11,229 bases of DNA from JBFWNZ01 sp050250795. GTDB taxonomy: Bacteria > Pseudomonadota > Alphaproteobacteria > UBA8366. Below, in pieces: positions 6,211-11,229 of this stretch (positions are counted from its first letter, which is position 1; each line of letters starts with the position of its first letter). A program made the translations under genes and the position numbers. Location of the stretch: NCBI GenBank assembly GCA_050250795.1, contig JBFWNZ010000098.1, positions 1-11,229 of the forward strand, given 5' to 3'. Under the pieces are notes generated by a model. It was not told the DNA's origin, ran no database searches, and saw nothing but the letters and a program-made list of their open reading frames with translations.

Positions 6211-8095
6211 CCGGCGTGCAAGCGTCCCAGTCCAGCGTCTTGGACAGTCCGAAAAGCCAGCTGTCGTCGCGATGGGACCAGCGCTGCACCGGCCGCCAGA
6301 CGCCCTGCTCGCGGCGAAGCAAGGTCGACTCGCCCGGCCGCAAGACCCCGCCGACAAAGCGGTCGGCCTCGTCCGTGCGACAGTAGACCCAGAGAAACAC
6401 GCCATCGCCGCGCTCCGCGAACGCGGATTCGACGGCCCGCATCTCGCGCAGCGTTCCGAACTGCAGGTCCGGACGGTCCTTGCGCTGCTGGTAAATCAGC
6501 ATCGCGCCCAGGCTTCCATTGTCCCAGGGGATGAAGCCGATGGCATCGGCCTCCGGTGGCAGGTCGCGCATCAGGTCGTGCGCGACCTCGCGAATCAGCG
6601 GCTTGGGCGTCTCCATGTCGTAGCGGATGAGGCCCGCGCCAAGAATGGGGAGCGACAGGGCGAGGACGGGCAGCGCCGCCCCCCAGCGCACGAACAGCCG
6701 TTCAAGCCGGTCCCGCTGGCGATAGGCCGCCAGAAGCTGCGCCAGGCCGACCAGCGCCGCGGCCCAGGCGAAGTAGCCGAGATGCGTGTTGAACCGCCAA
6801 TAGGACTGCGCGCCCGTGCTCGCGGAGCCCTGGAAGTGGCCGATATAGATCAGGATCAGGAACAGCGTGTAGCCGGCGAACGTCCCCGCAGCCAGCAGCG
6901 CCAGCCGTCCGAACGGACCCGGCCCGCGGATCAGCGCCCGTGCGGCCGCCAGCACGAGCGCCAGCGTGACCGCCCCGTATCCTGCCTTCTGCAACAGCAC
7001 CTTGCCCATCGTGGCGAAGATCGCCGGCAGGTTGCCGAACTGCCATTCGGCGAACGGCAGCAGCGTGTTCTCCTTGAGCGGCAGCCCCGTCGCGAGATGC
7101 AGACGCCATAAGGCCTGCATCGCCAGCGCCGCCAGCGCCGCCGCCGCCAGCCAGGGCAGCGCGGCGCGCAACCGGATCGCCGGGTCGCGCCATGCGACGA
7201 CCGCGGCTGCAACGGCCAGCGACAGGCAGAGTGCCAGATTCGCCTGCTTCACATTGACCAGCAGGGCGAGCGTCAGGATCAGTTGCAGCGCATAGCCGCG
7301 CGCCGCCGCCTGTCGTGCCAGCGCATCGAGGAACCGCCAGGCGAGGATGCCCGCCACGGCAACGCCGACCGAGGTCGCAAGATCGGGATAGGAATTGAGC
7401 GCGATCTTCCGGACGAATACCGGGTTGACCAGGATCGCAAGCAGAATGGCCAGGGCGGCGACACGCCATCCGACCGCATGCTCGTCGCGGCGTCCCGTCC
7501 ACGCATCGGTGACCAGACGGCCCAAGAGCGCCGCATAGACCAGCAGCAGGATTCCGTTGAACAGAACGACCGCGTTCTCGACGAACAGGCCGGACAGCCG
7601 ACTGGCGGCATAGAACACGAAGGTCAGGTTGTGGGGAAAACCCGGAAAGAAGGACAGCGAGGGCGGCCCGCTGCCGCCGGGCAGCCGGTCGTTGCGGACG
7701 AGATATTCCGCATTCGGCAGCCAGTGGGTGAAACTATCGACCTCCGAAGCGAATTTCGCGGCCAGGACCAGCAGCAGCGGCAGGCCGAGAATCAGGATTC
7801 TCCGCAAATCCTGCATCCCGGATACCGCCGACCGCCCGGTCGCCATCAGCCAAAGACCGCCCAACGATGCCGCGACCAGCGGCCAGAACCCATAGCTGAG
7901 CGGAAGCCCGGCCATCCCCACCAGGGTCAGGACGAGGGCCAGCACCTGCCAGCCGCAGAACGGCACGGCCGCCGCAAGACCGCGCGCCGTCCCGCTGACC
8001 GCGGACAGTCCGACGAGCATCGCCACGGCGAGGGCGACGCCGAGCGCGCCAAGCAGTTGAGCGGGCGTGGGAGGCAGCAGCAAAAGAGCGGACAT
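6197..8095 (-). CDS. Polytopic membrane protein, putative GT-C-type glycosyltransferase
   Basis: 632 residues from the ATG at 8095. An in-frame TTG at 8137 would add 14 polar residues; ATG is preferred because it opens directly on a hydrophobic segment, but both have weak ribosome sites. The N-terminal ~490 residues are a long series of hydrophobic helices (roughly a dozen), and the last ~142 (from about RYDMETPKPL) are soluble and probably periplasmic. After the third or so helix comes a loop, SEVDSFTHWLPNAEYLVRND (117-136), with E118, D120 and H124. An acidic residue pair and aromatic/His cluster in an early extracytoplasmic loop is the hallmark of GT-C enzymes that use polyprenyl-phosphate sugars. 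I do not recognise a named family, so GT-C is an inference from topology and this motif. A DPM-type GT2 encoded divergently could supply its donor. Its stop overlaps that of lptF by 4 bases. Confidence 0.6.
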   Translation of the reverse strand: MSALLLLPPTPAQLLGALGVALAVAMLVGLSAVSGTARGLAAAVPFCGWQVLALVLTLVGMAGLPLSYGFWPLVAASLGGLWLMATGRSAVSGMQDLRRILILGLPLLLVLAAKFASEVDSFTHWLPNAEYLVRNDRLPGGSGPPSLSFFPGFPHNLTFVFYAASRLSGLFVENAVVLFNGILLLVYAALLGRLVTDAWTGRRDEHAVGWRVAALAILLAILVNPVFVRKIALNSYPDLATSVGVAVAGILAWRFLDALARQAAARGYALQLILTLALLVNVKQANLALCLSLAVAAAVVAWRDPAIRLRAALPWLAAAALAALAMQALWRLHLATGLPLKENTLLPFAEWQFGNLPAIFATMGKVLLQKAGYGAVTLALVLAAARALIRGPGPFGRLALLAAGTFAGYTLFLILIYIGHFQGSASTGAQSYWRFNTHLGYFAWAAALVGLAQLLAAYRQRDRLERLFVRWGAALPVLALSLPILGAGLIRYDMETPKPLIREVAHDLMRDLPPEADAIGFIPWDNGSLGAMLIYQQRKDRPDLQFGTLREMRAVESAFAERGDGVFLWVYCRTDEADRFVGGVLRPGESTLLRREQGVWRPVQRWSHRDDSWLFGLSKTLDWDACTPAGGS

Positions 8096-8248
8096 CTGAC
8101 CCGGACTCGCAATGGTTTCCGGCGCAGGTACGCGCAATTCCGGTCGAATGCAAGCGACCTTGCCCCTTCCAACCCTTTGAGATTGCGCCTTTCGCGGGTG
8201 CGAATTCTTCGGCTTGGCAGCGGTATGTCGCGGCGCTATGGTCCTGCC

Positions 8249-8276
8249 TTGACGCTCGGATGCTCAGGCTAGCATC
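8249..8276 (+). promoter_or_regulatory. Candidate promoter/operator for the pagL-like operon
   Basis: The 215-bp divergent region 8096-8310 should hold promoters for both flanking genes. On the plus strand TTGACG (8249-8254) is a good -35; TAGCAT (8270-8275) is a fair -10, but the spacer is only 15 bases. Overlapping the -10 is a perfect dyad, GATGCT (8259-8264) and AGCATC (8271-8276), separated by 6 bases, which could be an operator. No clear minus-strand promoter was found. Confidence 0.35.
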
Positions 8277-8310
8277 GGGGTTGCGTGCGAGCAGGGGAAG
8301 GTCGAAACGA

Positions 8311-8904
8311 ATGCGGCGCCTGTCGGTCAGTGCTCTCGCTGTGGTTCTGCTCGCGTCCGTCGGGACGACGCCGAGCCGTGCGGACCCATCGGTTACGGTA
8401 ATCGCCGCAGGGGCGGCCCTGGTCGCTCTCGCCAATTACGGCCTGGGCACCGCGGACCTCGACGGTGGCCGCGGCTTCGTCGGCGGCGGCGCAGCCATCT
8501 TCGACTATCCCGATCAGGACGACATGGCGGCGGAGTTCCGCGCCAGCTATTGGGGGCCGTGGTCGTTCATCAAGATTCGGCCGTTCATGGCCGTCAGCGG
8601 AACCAGCGACGGCACCGTCACCGGGTCTCTGGGCCTCCGTCAGGACCTGTTCGTCGGCGAGCATCTGGTGTTTTCCTGGCGGTCTGCGCCGACCCTGTAT
8701 CTCGACGGCGGCGGCAAGGACCTTGGCAGCGCCGGCGTGCTGCGCAGCGGCATCGAAGTCGCCTATCGCTTCTCCGATGCCTCGCGGCTGACGATGTCCT
8801 TCGACCACATGTCGCATGGCGAGCTCTTCGGCGACGAGAATCCCGGCACCGAGACGCTCGGCGTGGATTACGTTCTGCCGCTCAGCTACCTCGTCAACCG
8901 GTAG
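8311..8904 (+). CDS. PagL-like lipid A 3-O-deacylase (acyloxyacyl hydrolase family)
   Basis: 197 residues. The ATG at 8311 is chosen over an in-frame ATG at 8260 because AGGGGAAGG lies about 9 bases upstream and because it yields a clean signal peptide: MRRLSVSALAVVLLASVGTT then PSRA, with likely cleavage before D25. The mature part has alternating-residue beta-strand patterns of a small outer-membrane barrel. The C-terminal end AYRFSDASRLTMSFDHMSHG followed by ELFGDENPGTETLGVDYVLPL matches the PagL active-site region. H166 and S168 (HxS) are candidate catalytic residues, with E181 (or E176) as third member. PagL removes the 3-position acyl chain from lipid A in the outer membrane and alters LPS signalling and barrier properties. 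The gene is the first of a plus-strand operon with two glycosyltransferase-like genes. The family call is good; activity is untested. Confidence 0.82.
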   Translation: MRRLSVSALAVVLLASVGTTPSRADPSVTVIAAGAALVALANYGLGTADLDGGRGFVGGGAAIFDYPDQDDMAAEFRASYWGPWSFIKIRPFMAVSGTSDGTVTGSLGLRQDLFVGEHLVFSWRSAPTLYLDGGGKDLGSAGVLRSGIEVAYRFSDASRLTMSFDHMSHGELFGDENPGTETLGVDYVLPLSYLVNR

Positions 8905-8939
8905 CGCGGCGGACTGTCCTGTTGCGGCACGCGCCGCGC
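8904..8939 (+). repeat. Intercistronic GC-rich hairpin between pagL-like and GT2 genes
   Basis: A perfect 8-bp G/C stem, GCGCGGCG (8904-8911) with CGCCGCGC (8932-8939), spans a 20-base loop right at the stop codon of the pagL-like gene. It occupies most of the 54-bp gap before the GT2 start. No T-run follows. It could stabilise the upstream message or reduce read-through; the role is inferred. Confidence 0.4.
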
Positions 8940-8958
8940 GGACGCAACGGATCATCGC

Positions 8959-9714
8959 ATGAAGGTTGAGGAGACCGGCGCCGCCCCCCTGGCCGAAACG
9001 CGGCTCGCGGTCGTATGCCCGATGGCAAACGAGCGGGACACGGCCGTGCGTTTCGTGTCCGAGGTCCTGGCCGTGACGTCGGCGACATTCGGCACGGTCG
9101 CGTTCTTCGCCGTTCTCGACCGCGCCAGCCGCGACGGTACCCTTGCCCTGTTACAGGAATTTGCGCGCGGCGAGCCCCGCCTCCAGGTCGTCTGGGCGCC
9201 CGAGAACACCTGCGTCGTCGACGCCTATCTGCGCGGCTATCGCGAGGCGATCGACAGCAGCGCGGACTGGATTCTTGAGATCGACGCCGGTTTCAGCCAC
9301 CGGCCGGACGATTTCCCGCAATTCGTCCAGGCGATGTCGCAAGGCTACGAGGTCGTGTTCGGCAGCCGTTTCTGCCCGGGCGGCCGCATGGAGGATGCAC
9401 CGATCTCGCGCCGGATATTGAGCCGCGGCGGCACTTGGCTCGTAAACCTGCTGCTGGGCACGCAACTGCACGACATGACCAGCGGCTACGAACTGTTCCA
9501 ACGCCATGCCCTGGCCGAAATCCTGGCACGCGGCATACAGTCGCGCGGCCATTTCTTTCAGACCGAGATCAAGGTGCATGCGCGTAACATGCGGATAACG
9601 GAGGTGCCGATCCGTTATCGGTCGCCGTCCGCCAGCGTCAGCCGCGGCGTCGTGGCCGATGCCCTGTCGCGGCTCGGCACGCTGTTCCGCCAGCGTCTTG
9701 CCGGCACGCTCTAA
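8959..9714 (+). CDS. Family 2 glycosyltransferase, DPM1-like polyprenyl-phosphate sugar synthase
   Basis: 251 residues, soluble GT-A fold without C-terminal membrane helices, as in dolichol-phosphate mannose synthase of the DPM1 type. The first strand is LAVVCPMANER (16-26). The nucleotide-sugar/metal region is WILEIDAGFSHRP (104-116), where the usual DAD reads DAG (D109, G111). Then come VVFGSRF (132-138), the family signature HDMTSGYELF (171-180), QTEIKVHARN (201-210) and EVPIRYRSPSASVSRG (215-230). Proteins with this layout transfer a sugar from a nucleotide donor to a polyprenyl phosphate on the cytoplasmic face of the inner membrane; the lipid-linked sugar is then used by GT-C enzymes outside. 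The ATG at 8959 is needed to keep the first beta strand; its ribosome site is weak. It lies 15 bp before the next gene. The sugar is unknown. Confidence 0.85.
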   Translation: MKVEETGAAPLAETRLAVVCPMANERDTAVRFVSEVLAVTSATFGTVAFFAVLDRASRDGTLALLQEFARGEPRLQVVWAPENTCVVDAYLRGYREAIDSSADWILEIDAGFSHRPDDFPQFVQAMSQGYEVVFGSRFCPGGRMEDAPISRRILSRGGTWLVNLLLGTQLHDMTSGYELFQRHALAEILARGIQSRGHFFQTEIKVHARNMRITEVPIRYRSPSASVSRGVVADALSRLGTLFRQRLAGTL

Positions 9715-9729
9715 CCCGGAACCCGCAGC

Positions 9730-10758
9730 ATGCCTGACGCCGTCGACAGCATCGTCGTGACCTCGATCAACCTGCCGACGCCCGCCATGCAGGCATTGGC
9801 GGCGGGCAGCGTGCCGCGCGGCATCGCCTTCATCGTCGTCGGCGACACCAAAAGCCCGCCCGACTTCGCGCTGGACGGCGCGTGTTTCCTGGACATGGCG
9901 GCACAGCATGCAACCGGCTTCCGTCTGGCAGGGCTCTGCCCGACGCGGCACTACGCCCGCAAGAATATCGGTTATCTGTGCAGCATCCGCGACGGCGCGC
10001 GGGTGATCCGGGAAACCGACGACGACAACATCCCGCTCGACAGCTTCTTCGCACCCGCCGAACGGCATCGCCGCGTCGCCCATCTGACGCAGGCCGGCTG
10101 GGCGAATGCCTATGCCTATTTCAGCGAGGCCCGGATATGGCCCCGCGGCCTGCCGCTCGATGCGGTCGCTCAGCAGCCCCAGCCCTTCGAAACGCTGCCC
10201 GTGACGACGGTCGACTGTCCGATCCAGCAGGGCCTTGCCGACGACAATCCCGATGTCGATGCCGTCTACCGGCTGCTCTTCCCGCTGCCGCAGCGATTCC
10301 GGGCGGACCGGCAACTGGCCCTGGGGACGGGCGCATGGTGCCCCTTCAACAGCCAGAACACAACCTGGTGGCCTCCGGCCTTTCCGCTGCTGTACCTGCC
10401 GGCCCATTGCTCGTTCCGCATGACGGATATCTGGCGCAGCTTCGTGGCGCAGCGCGTCGCCTGGGCCAATGGCTGGAGCATCCTGTTCCATGAAGCGACG
10501 GTCTGGCAGGACCGCAACGAGCACGATCTGATGGCGGATTTCCGGCAGGAAGTGCCGGGCTATCTGAACAACCGCGCCATCGCCGACACGCTGTCTGCGC
10601 TCGATCTCGACCCCGGCGAAGCGGCGATCGGAGAGAACATGCGCCGCTGTTACAGCAGCCTCGTGACGCTCGGCGTCCTCCCCTCCGAAGAACTGTCGCT
10701 GCTCGGTGCCTGGCTGGACGACCTCGCCGGAATCGGCATCCCAACCCCCCGTCCCTAG
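9730..10758 (+). CDS. STELLO/DUF288-type glycosyltransferase-like protein
   Basis: 342 residues with no signal peptide or membrane segment. The sequence carries the pattern I associate with the STELLO (DUF288) family: SIVVTSINLPT (7-17), FIVVGDTKSP (34-43), HYARKNIGYL (74-83), GARVIRETDDDNIP (89-102, a DDD at 97-99), ANAYAYFSEARIWPRGLPLD (125-144), ADDNPDVDAVYRL (170-182), CPFNSQNTTWW (204-214) and MTDIWRSFVAQRVAW (231-245). Plant STELLO proteins are Golgi proteins needed for cellulose synthase assembly and trafficking and are thought to be glycosyltransferases; bacterial members are poorly described. The acidic DDD motif suggests metal and nucleotide-sugar binding. It follows the GT2 gene by 15 bp, so the pair probably act on the same product. 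The ribosome site is weak. Family call is from motif memory; donor and acceptor are unknown. Confidence 0.78.
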   Translation: MPDAVDSIVVTSINLPTPAMQALAAGSVPRGIAFIVVGDTKSPPDFALDGACFLDMAAQHATGFRLAGLCPTRHYARKNIGYLCSIRDGARVIRETDDDNIPLDSFFAPAERHRRVAHLTQAGWANAYAYFSEARIWPRGLPLDAVAQQPQPFETLPVTTVDCPIQQGLADDNPDVDAVYRLLFPLPQRFRADRQLALGTGAWCPFNSQNTTWWPPAFPLLYLPAHCSFRMTDIWRSFVAQRVAWANGWSILFHEATVWQDRNEHDLMADFRQEVPGYLNNRAIADTLSALDLDPGEAAIGENMRRCYSSLVTLGVLPSEELSLLGAWLDDLAGIGIPTPRP

Positions 10759-10769
10759 CGGTCCGTCCC

Positions 10770-10799
10770 AGCGGCGCATACGACATCTATGCGGCCGCT
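10770..10799 (+). terminator. Hairpin just after the STELLO-like gene
   Basis: AGCGGCGCATA (10770-10780) pairs with TATGCGGCCGCT (10788-10799) over 11 bp with one bulged G and a 7-base loop, beginning 11 bases after the stop codon. No T-tract follows directly. It is a probable 3'-end structure of the operon, possibly acting together with the next element. Confidence 0.45.
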
Positions 10800-10810
10800 G
10801 AAAGGTGCCG

Positions 10811-10859
10811 TCCCGACCTCGGATACAACATTCGATTGCGGGAGAATTTCTTTTGTTTT
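10811..10859 (+). terminator. Rho-independent-like terminator with T-rich tail
   Basis: TCCCG (10811-10815) pairs with CGGGA (10839-10843). Inside it TCGGAT (10819-10824) pairs with ATTCGA (10830-10835), with one G-T wobble and a 5-base loop; a 3x3 internal mismatch separates the stems. GAA and then TTTCTTTTGTTTT (10847-10859) follow, the only T-rich run of this kind in the window. This would end the pagL-GT2-STELLO transcript ahead of lptG. Confidence 0.5.
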
Positions 10860-10880
10860 CATGGCGATCCAGTTTATTAC
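10853..10880 (+). promoter_or_regulatory. Weak candidate promoter for lptG
   Basis: The gap 10759-11034 (276 bases) has no supported gene. Its middle part, about 10821-10930, is visibly AT-richer than the rest of the window. TTGTTT (10853-10858) lies 16 bases before TATTAC (10875-10880), a partial sigma-70 match. If the upstream terminator works, lptG needs its own promoter, and this stretch is the likely place. The exact site is uncertain. Confidence 0.25.
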
Positions 10881-11034
10881 TCTGACAAAGAATAACCGTA
10901 AGCACAGGGTGAGCATTGCCATGATGCGGCTGCTGAAGTCTTGCAGCATCGATGCAAAATCCGCGAGGCGGCGTCTGTCCCGGCAGCGCCGCGCCGACGG
11001 CAGCCGTTGACCCGACGCCGCCGAGGGACCGCGC

Positions 11035-11229
11035 TTGCGCCTTTCGAACACATTGTCGGCCTATCTTGCACGCCAGTATGTGTTCTGGATCGGCAGCGTG
11101 TTTTTCGGCCTGATTTCCGTGGCCCTCGTGTTCGACGTCGTGGAAATGCTGCGCCGCGGCTCCGGCAAGCAGGATGCCAGCGTCGGGATTCTGGTCCAGA
11201 TGAGCTTTCTCAAGCTGCCGCATCTGGTC
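11035..11229 (+). CDS. lptG: LPS export ABC transporter permease LptG, N-terminal part
   Basis: 65 residues are present before the window ends. The start is a TTG at 11035: an in-frame TGA lies at 11008-11010, there is no ATG or GTG between, and GAGGGA (11023-11028) sits 6 bases upstream. The protein begins RLSNTLSAYLARQYVFWIG, then a first membrane helix (about 17-35, VFFGLISVALVFDVVEMLRR), then the start of the second helix region with MSFLKLPHLV. The order of short amphipathic start, helix 1 with FDVVEMLRR at its end, and a second helix beginning with LKLP is typical of LptG. It would pair with the LptF encoded 4.8 kb upstream on the same strand. The rest of the protein, and probably lptD beyond it, lie outside the window. 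Confidence 0.85.
   Translation, partial: MRLSNTLSAYLARQYVFWIGSVFFGLISVALVFDVVEMLRRGSGKQDASVGILVQMSFLKLPHLV

Noticed and set aside
4947..6221. A 424-codon minus-strand frame opposite lptF
   Set aside because: It is antisense to a complete LptF and has shadow-type composition.
7283..8272. A 329-codon plus-strand frame opposite the GT-C-like gene
   Set aside because: The minus strand has strong membrane-helix patterning over the same bases; this frame is Arg/Gln-rich and featureless.
10861..11010. A 49-codon basic peptide before lptG as a firm gene
   Set aside because: The best ribosome-site match (GGGAGAA) is too far from the ATG and the sequence has no recognised family; kept only as an observation.
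9151..11223. A 690-codon open frame on the minus strand across GT2, STELLO-like and lptG
   Set aside because: It is antisense to three genes with recognisable motifs; composition is that of a shadow frame and no domain is visible.
5073..11229. The lptF-lptG gap as a recent mobile-element insertion
   Set aside because: No transposase, integrase, tRNA, or flanking direct or terminal inverted repeats were seen, and codon use in the gap genes looks like the neighbours; only the short stretch before lptG is AT-richer.

Overview
The window is GC-rich and densely coding, with gene content and order that suggest an alphaproteobacterium, probably Rhodospirillales-like. This is an inference from composition, gene families and the lptF/lptG context; no rRNA or other phylogenetic marker is present. 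I see no tRNA, rRNA, CRISPR array, transposase or phage gene.

Layout. (1) Positions 2-574 (+) hold the C-terminal part of a DHA2/EmrB-type major facilitator exporter. (2) Four minus-strand genes converge on it, in transcription order: an AlgI-type MBOAT O-acyltransferase (3575-4960), its SGNH/AlgX-like partner (2504-3565), a small cupin (2031-2447) and an MmgE/PrpD-family protein (576-1952). The first two are 9 bp apart and form a recognisable pair. The cupin and mmgE genes are spaced more loosely, and a long hairpin just before mmgE would bury its ribosome binding site. (3) lptF (5073-6200, +), the LPS-transport permease, diverges from the MBOAT gene. (4) A large polytopic membrane protein that looks like a GT-C glycosyltransferase (6197-8095, -) converges on lptF, and the two genes share a CTAG that supplies both stop codons. 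(5) A plus-strand operon diverges from it: a PagL-like lipid A deacylase (8311-8904), a DPM1-type family 2 glycosyltransferase (8959-9714) and a STELLO/DUF288-type glycosyltransferase-like protein (9730-10758). Hairpins and a T-rich terminator-like element follow. (6) After an AT-richer intergenic stretch, lptG begins at a TTG codon (11035) and runs off the window.

The main point is that lptF and lptG, which form one heterodimer and are usually adjacent, are separated here by about 4.8 kb. That gap holds envelope-modification genes on both strands, and O-acylation genes flank it on the other side of lptF. A DPM-type GT2 would make a polyprenyl-phosphate sugar. A GT-C enzyme would use it in the periplasm, PagL would trim lipid A at the outer membrane, and the MBOAT/SGNH pair would O-acylate a glycan. 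I propose that the block is an LPS or cell-surface-glycan remodelling module embedded in the LPS export locus. Each family assignment is well supported except the GT-C one, which is weaker. The joint pathway is inference.
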